64,000 bases of DNA from SKVR01 sp037441525 (GCA_037441525.1 JBBISA010000010.1:1-64000), one strand, 5' to 3'. Positions 15,798 to 25,327 are shown, numbered from the stretch's first letter. Numbers and translations are program-made. Notes: generated by a model from the letters alone, not told the origin.

Positions 15798-18206
15798 TTA
15801 TTTACTTAAAGATGCTGAGATGCGAAGTGTGAAATTCCTGCCGGGTTCAGGCAACTCAAGGATCCGGTAGAAACTGATATGGTTCTTATATTGCACATTA
15901 AATACATTGTTTACCATAAAAAACACTTTCAGTGGCGTGCCACCAAATGCAGCATTTATTCTTATACCCGTATTAGTAAGAAAATATCCAGGGGTAGCAG
16001 ATTCGTTGGGCACCACCCTGTTTTGTGCTGAAGTGGCCCGGAATGAGCTGATGAGTTTGATCTCTTTAAGATTACTATTACGTAAAGGCAATTTGTAATT
16101 TATCTCGGCAAGCAGAGATGCAGGCGGAGTGAATGGAAGCGGAAAGCCGGTTTCAAGGTTCTGAGCCCATATACCCTCACCTCCAACCGAGGTGTGAAGC
16201 GATTCAGAAATGTGCCAGTCAAAATAAATCTCTCCCCCCGCATGAATTGCATCTGCCTGGCTGTACTGATAAATCTGGCCTGCACCCTGAAGGGAGGAGA
16301 ATCTTCCGGTTGGACGCAGATAAATGTAATTAAGGAAATAATTTACAAAAGGGGTAATGGTGATGTAAAAATCCTGAATATGGTAAACAAGTCCCATGTC
16401 CCATTGAAGAGTTCGCTCAGGGATCAGGGAAGCATCGCCCATTTCGTGCCTGAGGCTGCCATGATGGATACCATTGACAGTAAGCTCAACGGGAGCGGGG
16501 TTTCTGAAACCTGAACCCAGATTTGTCTTCAGATTTAGGTTATCAGCTGGCACCCATGAAATACCCCCCGAAAAAGCAAGGTTTGCATATTTGCGGCTCA
16601 ACTGAGGCGCCCGCTGCCTGAAACCACCAATAGTTTGCTCATCGACCCAAACGGGTTCCGAATACTCTTCAGATTCCATACCTGCGAAATCTACCCTGAG
16701 CCCGGCGTTTATAAAGAGATTGTTGTGATTAAGCTCCCTGTTGGCAAGCACAAACAGGCCGGTTTCGCCATAACTATAATCGGGAATAAGAAAGTTAAAG
16801 CCACCACGCTGGTTTTGCTGCATACTGCCATTCCACCCCAGAATTATCTGATATTTATCCCGGAAACGAGTATGAAATTTAGTAGCGGCAGAATAGCTAT
16901 TTAAAATCAGATGCAGTTCCCGGTTGGTTTCAGGCAATGGTGCTAAGCCATGCCTGTGCGGAAGATTTAACTCCTGCCGGTTATTCTGTTGAAACCCCAT
17001 ATCAACTTCAAGTCGCCCCACTGCCAATATAATTTTGGAGTTTGATGCGATAATATAATGTTGAACATCCTGTCGTGGGTAATCAGTTTTTCTGGGCTCC
17101 CCGGGCTGGCTTAGTGCTGCCACTGGAAGCAAACCATGCGATAGAGGAAAAAACCCTGATTTCTGCCCATACCGCGAAAAAGTGATGGTACTTATACCCC
17201 ACTCTTTTCTGAGCCCTCCCGAGATTGAGACATTATTGATTTCCCCTGAGGTGTTTTTAAGTCTTTTTGCGGCAAGGGGCAACACCCAACGGTTGTAAAT
17301 AAAACTATCGGTCGGCACACGGTAATCTGCATAATCCTGCAGGGTTACCCTAAAGCGGAAAAAGCGACCATACCGGCTAACTGTAGACATGATAGTTGCA
17401 CCCAGCAAATCGTTATTCGATTGTGCCCATAGTTCGCCACGGGCTTCCACTTTATTATCATCGGGCAACACTGGAGGTCTAATATTGAGCACCCCTCCGA
17501 TAGCATCAGACCCAAAAACCAGCGATGCAGGTCCTTTGAGTACTTCCACGCGCTCTACCCCTGCATGGTCAATTTCGAGCCCATGATCGGCACCCCATTG
17601 CTGGCCTTGCTGCTTAAGGTTGTATTGTGCCACCACTACCCTGTTAAACCCAAGGCCCCTTATCACAGGTTTCGACATAGCGGCGCCAATATCCATTGAG
17701 TTAATCCCCGGAATCCGCTGAAGTGACTGCAAAAGGGTTATCTGAGAAGATTCTCGCAGATATTCACTTCCTACAACATCAATATTTAATGACTTTTCAG
17801 GAAAAACCCGCCCGGTGGAACTTTCCTGTACAATTACCTCTCGTAACTCAATATGGGTTTCGTGCAGAATTACGTGAACTTTTATAGTGTCGGAAGCCAG
17901 ATTAATTTTTAAGTCCGAAGATGCATAGCCCAGGTGCTTTAACTGAATGGTATAGTTTCCATGCCTTATTTTACCAAAGGAGAATTGCCCATCGGGAGTG
18001 GTCTGTGTTCCAATGTTGAGTTCCATGATCACCACCGTAGCCCCTGAAAGAGCATCTCCAGACGGGGTTTTTATAATTCCTGCAATAACACCATTTGCTG
18101 AGATATCATCAGAATTTGCCCAAGCCATTAAGCCAAAACTCCACAGACCCAACAATAGCCAGAGCAATATTCGTAGTACCTGGAACCAACTTCCTCCTGA
18201 AACCAT
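15798..18206 (-). CDS. TonB-dependent receptor, probable metal uptake
   Basis: An 802-residue outer-membrane receptor. After a signal peptide, residues about 35-120 form a carboxypeptidase-regulatory-like domain ('GIIKTPSGDALSGATVVI'), then the plug ('LLQSLQRIPGINSMDIG', 'PVIRGLGFNRVVV', 'VEVLKGPASLVFGSDAIGG') and a 22-strand-type barrel ending in an aromatic-containing strand 'GRNFTLRISASL'. The frame is open to a TTG at 18227, but ATG at 18206 fits the signal sequence better. The downstream partner is a His-rich DUF4625 lipoprotein, and a perfect 19-bp palindrome overlaps the predicted promoter, so I infer a repressor-controlled metal (possibly zinc) importer. Confidence 0.9.
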   Translation of the reverse strand: MVSGGSWFQVLRILLWLLLGLWSFGLMAWANSDDISANGVIAGIIKTPSGDALSGATVVIMELNIGTQTTPDGQFSFGKIRHGNYTIQLKHLGYASSDLKINLASDTIKVHVILHETHIELREVIVQESSTGRVFPEKSLNIDVVGSEYLRESSQITLLQSLQRIPGINSMDIGAAMSKPVIRGLGFNRVVVAQYNLKQQGQQWGADHGLEIDHAGVERVEVLKGPASLVFGSDAIGGVLNIRPPVLPDDNKVEARGELWAQSNNDLLGATIMSTVSRYGRFFRFRVTLQDYADYRVPTDSFIYNRWVLPLAAKRLKNTSGEINNVSISGGLRKEWGISTITFSRYGQKSGFFPLSHGLLPVAALSQPGEPRKTDYPRQDVQHYIIASNSKIILAVGRLEVDMGFQQNNRQELNLPHRHGLAPLPETNRELHLILNSYSAATKFHTRFRDKYQIILGWNGSMQQNQRGGFNFLIPDYSYGETGLFVLANRELNHNNLFINAGLRVDFAGMESEEYSEPVWVDEQTIGGFRQRAPQLSRKYANLAFSGGISWVPADNLNLKTNLGSGFRNPAPVELTVNGIHHGSLRHEMGDASLIPERTLQWDMGLVYHIQDFYITITPFVNYFLNYIYLRPTGRFSSLQGAGQIYQYSQADAIHAGGEIYFDWHISESLHTSVGGEGIWAQNLETGFPLPFTPPASLLAEINYKLPLRNSNLKEIKLISSFRATSAQNRVVPNESATPGYFLTNTGIRINAAFGGTPLKVFFMVNNVFNVQYKNHISFYRILELPEPGRNFTLRISASLSK

Positions 18207-18282
18207 AAAAAACCAGTGGTTAACCAATTAGAAAAAACTTGCAATCTATTTTAAAACACCAAAGAATTGCAATTGTTTAGCG

Positions 18283-18301
18283 TTTGCAACAATGTTGCAA
18301 A
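18283..18301. promoter_or_regulatory. Perfect 19-bp palindromic operator candidate
   Basis: TTTGCAACA (18283-18291), one central A, then TGTTGCAAA (18293-18301): a flawless 9-1-9 inverted repeat. It overlaps the -7 box of the TonB/DUF4625 operon by four bases, the position expected for a repressor of the Fur/Zur type, which often uses such 19-bp sites. The regulator itself is not in the window. Confidence 0.65.
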
Positions 18302-18305
18302 TTTA
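18298..18305 (-). promoter_or_regulatory. -7 promoter box of the TonB/DUF4625 operon
   Basis: On the minus strand TAAATTTG (18305 to 18298), followed by C, matches TAnnTTTG. The leader to the ATG at 18206 would be about 85 bases. I see no clear -33 element. Confidence 0.55.
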
Positions 18306-18423
18306 CAGGAAAATATTTTTCGGGGATATGAAACGGTAATCGGGCAGTGTTAAAGAATTAAAAGACATTATGATTATCCGCAATCCTGCACAATTGGTCG
18401 TAAACATCAACGCTAAAATGAAG

Positions 18424-18462
18424 AAAAAAACCGGCCTGCACGCAATGTACAGGCCGGTTTTT
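18424..18462 (-). terminator. Strong terminator, near-duplicate of 19256-19292
   Basis: AAAACCGGCCTG (18427-18438) pairs perfectly with CAGGCCGGTTTT (18450-18461) over 12 bp with an 11-nt loop; minus-strand reading ends in seven T. It differs from the hairpin at 19256-19292 at only two of the aligned positions. No gene ends here, so it may terminate a transcript from the structured element at 18541-19060. Confidence 0.7.
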
Positions 18463-18540
18463 ATAGACCTGTTTTCAGGATGAGATACCCATATTTAGTC
18501 AAAAGATCGTTTTGAATTCTGTACTATTCTTTTCTTCCTT

Positions 18541-19060
18541 CTACTTTTCCCTTGATAGAAAAGTAGCAAAAAATCAAGGCTTCGGTTGCGACACCAACAA
18601 AACTATACTCGAGTCCTAAAAGATTCAATATCCCGAAGAATCAAGTTTTGTTGTCTATTGAACCTTATTATGCTTTTCGGGATTGCGAATCTTTTTTAAC
18701 GCACTTATCGCTTGTTTTGTAAGGTGTCTCCACCAAGGCCGTTTAAGTGGCCTGTGCTGTTTTATAATGGATTTCAATGTTCTGGATTGTCATTAGGTTG
18801 ATTTATTCGTTTCAATAAATCAGGTCATCAAGTAGGAATTCTATTCAATGCACCCACTGGCCTTGGAAATTTTCCGGTAACAAGTCGAAGCGAACCGGAG
18901 CTTTTTAGAAAGTTTGCGGTTCCGCAAAGCAGGAATTACTTTAAATGAGTAAAATATTGTTTTGCGGGACATTCAAACTTTCAGCGTAGTGAGCTTCTGA
19001 CTTGTCGGAAAATATCCGAAGCCTTGATTTTTTGTTGCTTTTTGATCAAGCAAAAAGCAA
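18541..19060. other. Structured non-coding element with inverted hairpin ends
   Basis: About 520 bases without a credible gene. Both ends carry the same module in opposite orientation: a hairpin, then CAAAAAATCAAGGCTTCGG (18567-18585; identical on the minus strand at 19034-19016, 19 of 19). The hairpin stems differ in sequence (CTACTTTTC/GAAAAGTAG versus TTGCTTTTTG/CAAAAAGCAA) but both pair perfectly, and each loop (CTTGAT) is complementary to ATCAAG in the adjacent conserved block, allowing a pseudoknot. The interior has further nested stems: 18869-18891 with 18993-19013, 18908-18916 with 18974-18982, 18922-18928 with 18961-18967, plus CAACAAAACT/AGTTTTGTTG at 18593-18652. It could be a MITE-like or REP/BIME-like element or a structured RNA. 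Confidence 0.55.
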
Positions 19061-19255
19061 AGCCGAAAATAAAAAAGAAAACTATGTGCATATAAGGATA
19101 ATAATAGCTTTCTTAGTTAGCTTAGGGCCAAAAACTAAAATTAAAATACATCAAAATGAACTGGGAAACCCATATTTAATTAATGAAATAATCTATAGGC
19201 TATAAATAAGACGCTTGCGATTACGAATGAAAAACAATCCGGAAAACAGTAAGCA

Positions 19256-19292
19256 AAAAAACCGGCCTGCACGCAAGGTACAGGCCGGTTTC
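19256..19292 (-). terminator. Terminator of the susCDE operon
   Basis: AAACCGGCCTG (19259-19269) pairs with CAGGCCGGTTT (19281-19291), and on the minus strand a run of seven T follows. It lies 24 bases past the susE stop codon. Confidence 0.8.
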
Positions 19293-19315
19293 TAAAGAGC
19301 AAAAAATTCTAATGA

Positions 19316-20437
19316 TTATTCTGCTACTATGCGGTAGGTTTGCGTTGCAAGGTTAACTTCTACACGGAAAGTACCGGCTTTGGCAGGCATAACAACCTTA
19401 CTGTTTTCACCTTCGACCAGACGGCTCATATAGTGGCCATACCTTGATTCAGAACCAAAGCGGGTTGCACGTGCTGAAACGCCATCAGAAAACTGAAGTG
19501 TCAGATTTTCGCGGCCATCGAGTTTAATGGTAGTATAGAACTTTCCGGGAGCTGTACTGATCATTTCAACAGGAGCACCGATAGCATCTCCAACCACAAA
19601 AAGCTTGGTGGGAACAGGTTCAACCCTGTATTTCAGACCAATGGTATCGGCAACGATCCTGTATGAACCTGCCACCGGGGGAACCGGTATTGCCGGTGGG
19701 TCGGGGATTGATTCAGTGGGCCGGTAGGAAAGGTTACCTATCCTTACACCGTCAACAATCTGCACCGGATTGGCATCGGTACCCCATTGAGGGGCCCACT
19801 GCCCAGGCACTGAAATAAATTTGAAGAAAACTCCTGAACCTGTCTTAAGATTAGTTACTTTGGCATAGGTGGCGGCCTCAACATGCTCCATTTCAATTGC
19901 TCCCCTGTTATTCCAACCAGCATCAGTACCATTACCGAGCAGCCAGATTGGCCTTACTTTAAATTTAAACGGGGTTACAGTAAAGGTGATAACATTTGAA
20001 AACTTAGTGAGGCTTTCTGCCCCGCCAGCAATAAAGGAGCGGATCCGCATATTTACAGCAGCTTGTTTTCCAGGCTCCAAACCAAGTACATTCATCGCGT
20101 TATTAAGCCTGTCAACTGTCAACTCGAAAACAAGGGTATCCACGGTGGCAATGGTAGCCGGCGCGGCGAAATTATTTCCGTCAACATCAAGTTCGATGGT
20201 ATAACGGGGAGCAACAATACCGGGAAGTATATAATTTGCAGCATCCCATTCAACTTTGAACAACAGCTTGTCCATATTGATCTGGAGTAGCACATAGTTT
20301 CCACCGGCAATCGGAGATTTCAGTTCGGCAGGAACCAGTTTTGTAGTATCCAGCACCGGGTTTTCCTGTGCTTTCTCGCACGACCACATAAAACCAAGGC
20401 CTGCAAGAATAGCAATTAACAATAATATCCTTTTCAT
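19316..20437 (-). CDS. SusE/SusF-type outer-membrane glycan-binding lipoprotein
   Basis: A 373-residue lipoprotein with lipobox Cys20 ('FMWSCEK'). It follows the SusE plan: an N-terminal Ig-like domain ('LKSPIAGGNYVLLQI', 'VEWDAANY') and C-terminal starch-binding-like repeats ('PIWLLGNGTDAGWNN', 'KLFVVGDAIGAP') with Trp residues suited to sugar stacking. Such proteins sit on the cell surface and bind alpha-glucans or other glycans for the SusCD complex. It is the third gene of the operon, 19 bases after susD, and is followed by a strong terminator. No glycoside hydrolase accompanies it here, so the glycan cannot be named with confidence. Confidence 0.88.
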   Translation of the reverse strand: MKRILLLIAILAGLGFMWSCEKAQENPVLDTTKLVPAELKSPIAGGNYVLLQINMDKLLFKVEWDAANYILPGIVAPRYTIELDVDGNNFAAPATIATVDTLVFELTVDRLNNAMNVLGLEPGKQAAVNMRIRSFIAGGAESLTKFSNVITFTVTPFKFKVRPIWLLGNGTDAGWNNRGAIEMEHVEAATYAKVTNLKTGSGVFFKFISVPGQWAPQWGTDANPVQIVDGVRIGNLSYRPTESIPDPPAIPVPPVAGSYRIVADTIGLKYRVEPVPTKLFVVGDAIGAPVEMISTAPGKFYTTIKLDGRENLTLQFSDGVSARATRFGSESRYGHYMSRLVEGENSKVVMPAKAGTFRVEVNLATQTYRIVAE

Positions 20438-20456
20438 CTGAAAATATTTTTTAAGA

Positions 20457-22043
20457 TTAATAACCTGGGTTTTGTTTTAAGTTGGGATTTGCGGTAAGAT
20501 CGGCATTTGGGATAGGGAAAATGTTGTATTTTACATCAGTGGCACCACCTTCCCTTATCCTGTTTTTCCATGGCCATACATAAGTACCACCGGTAAATCG
20601 GCCGTAACGGATAAGGTCGGTCCTGCGATGTCCTTCCCAGTAAAGTTCGCGGGCACGTTCATTGAGTATTCCATCGAGGGTAATACTTGTAACGTTGTTT
20701 GAGGTGTTTCCAAATGCTCTTTCTCTTAGTTTGTTAAAATATTCACGGGCAAGATCAGCATTTCCACCGCCACCGCGCAGGTGAGCTTCGGCATACATCA
20801 GATAGGCATCTGCTAAACGAAATACCGGGAAATCAGTATCTGCAAATTGGATATTGGAACCGTTTGTCCCATCACGCCTTTTGTTAGTAAATTTAACAAC
20901 AGAGTATCCGTTAGAGAAATCACTAAGGTTATTTATTTCAAGGCTTTGCCCAGTAGTGTAGAACATAGACCTCGGATCGCTGGGGGCAAAAAGGTTAACC
21001 AGGTTTTTAGTGGTACGCAAACCACCCCAGCCACCATCCATACCATAGTTAGCAGCAACCATACTACCACCAATGGATGCATGAATGATAAAATTGGTAC
21101 CTCCCCAGGTTTGGGTGTGAATACCATCGTAGCGAATGGCGAAGATCACTTCGTTGAATCCGGGGTGTTGCAAGGGGTTGTTATCGGCCATAAATAAATG
21201 AGCATAGGTTGGTTGAAGCGTATAACCACCTTCAGTAATAACCTTGTTGGCATAGGTAAGAGCTTCTGTCCATTTTGGTGTGCCGGTATATACTTCAGCA
21301 TTGAGATAAAGTTTTGCCAGCAACATCCAGGCGGCTCCACGATCGGCACGACCATATTCGTTCTGACGGGGGGCAACCATTTCACCTTCAATCTCCAAAA
21401 GTTCCTTTTCAATATAGTTAAACAGGTTGGAGCGAGTGGTCTGCTTTGGAGGGATAGAACCAACAACATCATTTTCGGTTACAAAAGGCACATTTCCAAA
21501 CAGGTCGAGGGCGTGCCAGTAACTTAGAGCTCTAAGAAAGCGGGCTTCAGCACGGTAAGTTTTTATTTGGGCTTTCAAAGCTGCCGCCACACCTCTATCA
21601 TTCAGTTTCCCTTCAGTGGTTTGGCGAAGGTATTCATTAGCAAGAGCAATCTGATAAAAGATACGGGAATACATGGCGGTAATAAATACATCGCTTGCAC
21701 CCCACTGATGGTAAATTAGATCTTTGATTGTCTGATCATCCCAACCAATAACAGCCTCGTCAGTGGTAATTACCTGGTGGTAAAAATAACCCCGGAGGTA
21801 CTGGCCAAAACCTTCATCAATACCGCTGATATCAGCGCGTCCGGAGGGACCTTCCTGACCGGAAACTGCCAGACCGGCATACAATTTAGCAAGTACCTGA
21901 CGATAGGCTGCAGGATCATTATATGCTGTTGCGGAGGTAATCTCCTTATCATCGAGGGGAACAACATCCAAATCCCCGATACAGGCTGTAAACAGAAGCT
22001 GGAAACCAGCAATTACAGTTATTATATACAAAAGTTTTTTCAT
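20457..22043 (-). CDS. RagB/SusD family nutrient-binding lipoprotein
   Basis: A 528-residue SusD-like surface lipoprotein that forms the lid of the SusC channel and captures glycan. The signal peptide ends at the lipobox Cys21 ('LLFTACIGD'). TPR-like helical blocks include 'QIALANEYLRQTTEG' and 'AEARFLRALSYWHALDLFGNVP', the latter being the most characteristic SusD signature. The C-terminus has 'LNERARELYWEGHRRTDLIRYG' and 'WPWKNR...YNIFPIPNADL', both typical. It lies 20 bases after susC and 19 before the susE-like gene. Confidence 0.95.
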   Translation of the reverse strand: MKKLLYIITVIAGFQLLFTACIGDLDVVPLDDKEITSATAYNDPAAYRQVLAKLYAGLAVSGQEGPSGRADISGIDEGFGQYLRGYFYHQVITTDEAVIGWDDQTIKDLIYHQWGASDVFITAMYSRIFYQIALANEYLRQTTEGKLNDRGVAAALKAQIKTYRAEARFLRALSYWHALDLFGNVPFVTENDVVGSIPPKQTTRSNLFNYIEKELLEIEGEMVAPRQNEYGRADRGAAWMLLAKLYLNAEVYTGTPKWTEALTYANKVITEGGYTLQPTYAHLFMADNNPLQHPGFNEVIFAIRYDGIHTQTWGGTNFIIHASIGGSMVAANYGMDGGWGGLRTTKNLVNLFAPSDPRSMFYTTGQSLEINNLSDFSNGYSVVKFTNKRRDGTNGSNIQFADTDFPVFRLADAYLMYAEAHLRGGGGNADLAREYFNKLRERAFGNTSNNVTSITLDGILNERARELYWEGHRRTDLIRYGRFTGGTYVWPWKNRIREGGATDVKYNIFPIPNADLTANPNLKQNPGY

Positions 22044-22063
22044 CGTTATCTGAGTTTTTTAAG

Positions 22064-25000
22064 TTAGAACTGAAGATTTATACCCAAAACAAAATTGCGG
22101 GGACGGGGATAGAAATTGTTGTCGACACCAAAAGCAATTTCCGGATCAAGACCCTTGTATTTTGATATAACAAAAGCATTCTGCACAGTTAACGACAGGG
22201 TGAGATTTAGCTTGTTCTGTGCCAAACTGGGGAGATTATAGGCCAGGGTAATGTTGTCCATTTTAAAGAACGAAGCATCCTGGATATAATAATCTGAAAG
22301 GTATTGAGCATTGGTAAAATTCACATCAAAGGCATCGCGGGTAATGTTACTTAAATATGGACCTTCCGGACGATGCAAACGGCTAAGATCACCGTTCATT
22401 GAACTAATGTTATTATACATAAAGTTTCCAATGTTGGCACGGCCGGCAAAGGAGAAGGTAAGGTCACCATATTCAATTGCCGAATTAATGCCAAAATAAT
22501 AGTCGGCACTCGGTTTTTTAAAATGATAACGATCATCGTCAGTTATCTTCAGATCGTTGTTGCGATCAACGAATAAGCCCTGAATCGGCTTCCCATCCTG
22601 GTCGAATACCTGCTGATAAACGAAAAAGGTATTAGGAGCATATCCTTCGCTGTGAATTTGTATAGTACTGCCAACACCGCCGGAAATACCGCCGGTAAAT
22701 ACACCAAGATAGGTTGGATCATTGGAGAGGGTCAGCTTGGTAATTTTGGTTTCGCTAATGGTAGCATTGGCACCTAAACGCCATACCAGGTTGCTGGTTA
22801 CAACCGGACGGGTATTGATGCTGAATTCGAGTCCGCGGTTTTCGAGATTCCCGATGTTGGTAAGAATGGAATTGGAGAGATTGGTGCCGGCAGGAATAGG
22901 TATAAAATTGAGCAAGTCTTTGGTTTCTCTGAAATAATAGTCCACAGAACCGGTAAACCTGTCGCTGGCAAAACCATAATCCAAACCTACATTAAAAGTT
23001 GTTGTTTCTTCCCATTTAAGGTTGCCATCATATCCTTCGGGTCTGAGCGTAGGAACTCTTTCATCCCCAAAGAAATAATACGCTCCCTGAATATTTCTCA
23101 GGTACCTGGGGAGGGATGGGTAATCACCCTGGTTTATCTCCTGTTGCCCGGTAACCCCATAACCCAATCGCAACTTAAGTTGAGAAATAGCAGAAACATT
23201 TTGCATAAAGTCTTCCTGATCTATTCTCCAGGCAAAGGCGGCCGATGGGAAAAGGCCCCACTTGTTGGACTCTGCAAACCTTGAAGTACCATCAGAACGG
23301 AGTGTAGCAGTTAAAAGATACCTGTCCATAAGGCTGTATTGTAAACGGCCAAAGAATGAAACAAGGAAATACTCAGATGCAGACCTGTCCTGGGCAAAAA
23401 CCCTAAGACTATCTTCAGTCAAACCATTTTGAAACGCAAGATTATTGGGAATATTTCTGTCGAAGAAACTATCTGTTCGCCAGAAATGCTGCCAGGAATA
23501 GCCCCCCATGATATCGAACCGGCTTTGGGCAGATGGGATATCTCTCACATAGTTGAGATAAAAATCTATAAGTTCGTTCTTTTTCTCCTGTTCATACGTG
23601 CGGAACTGACCACCTCTTACATACGAGAATGCTGCATAATCAGGAATGTTTATCTCGCCTTTACTTTGTGAGTAATCATAGCCCAGGTTAAGGTTAGCCC
23701 TTAAATCGGGAAGGAAAGGCAGGCTGTAATCCAGCTGCGCATTCCCCAGAAAACGGTTTACGTTTGACTGGTCATCCCGCAATTCAAGCAATGCCACCGG
23801 GTTTGCTGTTGCCACAGGTTTGGGCAGGCCCGATTGTTCGTTGATCCAGGTGTAGAAACCACCGTAGTTCTGATTTCCAGACATTACAGGCTGCGTAGGG
23901 TCGAACATTACAGCAGCACCAATGGCTCCCTGGTTAGCAAAATAGTTGCGTGAGTTAATACCACGGGCATTAATGTTTATCTTCAGGTCATCGTTAAGCA
24001 AAGTGGGATTTAAACCAACTGAGAGTGTAGTACGTGTAAAGTTGTCGGTTTTAAGAACACCATCGTGAGAAGCGAATCCCAACGAAGCCCGGTAAGGAAT
24101 GTTTTTGAACGCACCGGTTGCACTCAGGTTGTGGTCATGACCAATGGCATCCTGATAGATCTGACTCTGCCAGTCGGTATTGGCCTCACCCAGCATATCA
24201 AGTATATCCTGCCGGCTGGCAAAACGCTCCCGGATTGTTGACCGGAATTCATCAGCACCAAGAACATCAATGGTTTTGGCATTGGTTGAAAGAGAATAGG
24301 TGCCGGTATAGGAAAGTTTAAGTGCCTGACCTGCAGTACCTTTTTTGGTGGTAATAATTATAACCCCGTTAGATGCTCTCGAACCATAAATGGCTGTTGC
24401 CGATGCATCTTTAAGAACCGTGAAGGTTTCAATGTCGTTGGGGTTGATGGTACTCAAGGCACTACGCATGCCCGAAATACCCCGCGAATCAACAGGAATA
24501 CCATCAATTACAATTAACGGATCGTTGAGTGCAGAAAGAGATGAGCCACCGCGAATTCTGATTGTTTCTCCGGTACCTGGCGAACCACCACCTGTAGTGA
24601 TCTGTACTCCGGCCATTTTGCCCATAAGCAACTCGCCTGGTGATGAAATGCTACCACGGTTAAAATCGGCGGCTCCTACCACGGCAATTGAGCCTGTGGC
24701 ATCTTCTTTACGCTGCACTCCATAGCCAATAACAATAAACTCCTGCAAAGTAGTAATATCTGCAAATAGATCAAAATTTACCACCACGGTACCACCGGCT
24801 GGGATGGTCACCTCGCGGGTGGTTGGCGTATACCCCAGAAATGAGGCTGTAATGATAACTGTTCCGGCGGGAGCAGTGAACTCAAAGCGCCCATCAATAT
24901 TGGCTGTGGAACCGATAGTGGTACCTACAACAATTACACTTGCACCAGGCAGTGTTTGGCCTGTTGCCCGGTCGGTAACAGTACCGGTTACCCTTCCTGA

Positions 25001-25069
25001 CTGGGCATAGGATGCCAGGTTGAAAACCAGGAGCATCATAGCAATTAAGCTGGCAATTTTCTTTACCAT
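22064..25069 (-). CDS. SusC/RagA family TonB-linked outer-membrane protein
   Basis: A 1001-residue SusC-type transporter. After the signal peptide, residues 25-110 form the carboxypeptidase-like extension ('GTVTDRATGQTLPGASVIVV'), then 'LQEFIVIGYGVQRKEDATGS' introduces the plug, which contains 'IRGGSSLSALNDPLIVIDGI' and the SusC hallmark 'VLKDASATAIYGSRASNGVI'. The rest is a beta barrel ending in 'PRNFVLGINLQF'. It imports glycan fragments across the outer membrane with SusD. First gene of the susCDE operon, divergent from a LacI regulator across 466 bases that hold CG-centred palindromes. Confidence 0.96.
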   Translation of the reverse strand: MVKKIASLIAMMLLVFNLASYAQSGRVTGTVTDRATGQTLPGASVIVVGTTIGSTANIDGRFEFTAPAGTVIITASFLGYTPTTREVTIPAGGTVVVNFDLFADITTLQEFIVIGYGVQRKEDATGSIAVVGAADFNRGSISSPGELLMGKMAGVQITTGGGSPGTGETIRIRGGSSLSALNDPLIVIDGIPVDSRGISGMRSALSTINPNDIETFTVLKDASATAIYGSRASNGVIIITTKKGTAGQALKLSYTGTYSLSTNAKTIDVLGADEFRSTIRERFASRQDILDMLGEANTDWQSQIYQDAIGHDHNLSATGAFKNIPYRASLGFASHDGVLKTDNFTRTTLSVGLNPTLLNDDLKININARGINSRNYFANQGAIGAAVMFDPTQPVMSGNQNYGGFYTWINEQSGLPKPVATANPVALLELRDDQSNVNRFLGNAQLDYSLPFLPDLRANLNLGYDYSQSKGEINIPDYAAFSYVRGGQFRTYEQEKKNELIDFYLNYVRDIPSAQSRFDIMGGYSWQHFWRTDSFFDRNIPNNLAFQNGLTEDSLRVFAQDRSASEYFLVSFFGRLQYSLMDRYLLTATLRSDGTSRFAESNKWGLFPSAAFAWRIDQEDFMQNVSAISQLKLRLGYGVTGQQEINQGDYPSLPRYLRNIQGAYYFFGDERVPTLRPEGYDGNLKWEETTTFNVGLDYGFASDRFTGSVDYYFRETKDLLNFIPIPAGTNLSNSILTNIGNLENRGLEFSINTRPVVTSNLVWRLGANATISETKITKLTLSNDPTYLGVFTGGISGGVGSTIQIHSEGYAPNTFFVYQQVFDQDGKPIQGLFVDRNNDLKITDDDRYHFKKPSADYYFGINSAIEYGDLTFSFAGRANIGNFMYNNISSMNGDLSRLHRPEGPYLSNITRDAFDVNFTNAQYLSDYYIQDASFFKMDNITLAYNLPSLAQNKLNLTLSLTVQNAFVISKYKGLDPEIAFGVDNNFYPRPRNFVLGINLQF

Positions 25070-25199
25070 GTTTGTTTGGATTTTGTGATTGATAACTTGA
25101 TTAATTGAATGTGTTAAGGTTGTTATTTGATAACTTAGGAAAAATTTGATGTAAATTTAATTAAATCTTAAATGTTAAAATATAAACAAAGCGTTAAGC

Positions 25200-25207
25200 C
25201 AAAGTTA
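25200..25207 (-). promoter_or_regulatory. -7 promoter box of the susCDE operon
   Basis: TAACTTTG read on the minus strand (25207 to 25200) fits TAnnTTTG. It predicts a leader of roughly 120 bases before susC. Confidence 0.5.
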
Positions 25208-25303
25208 CTTTTCTATGAAATAGACAAGAGCAAAATTAAAAAAAAATAAATCACTTCATAACTATTTTCACTCTGACTATCAATTATTTGTGGGCGCTAT
25301 CTT

Positions 25304-25317
25304 CGCAATCGATTGCG
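25304..25317. promoter_or_regulatory. LacI-type operator 1
   Basis: CGCAATCGATTGCG is a perfect 14-bp palindrome centred on CG, the geometry of LacI-family operators. It lies between the divergent sus operon and the LacI gene. Confidence 0.65.
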
Positions 25318-25327
25318 GGAAAATCTG

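Noticed and set aside
19002..19205. Plus-strand 67-codon open frame
   Set aside because: It runs through the right end of the structured element, has no promoter and a low-complexity Lys/Ile-rich content typical of chance frames.
18424..19292. Insertion sequence with transposase
   Set aside because: Inverted ends suggested an IS, but no transposase frame exists between them; kept as a non-autonomous or RNA element instead.
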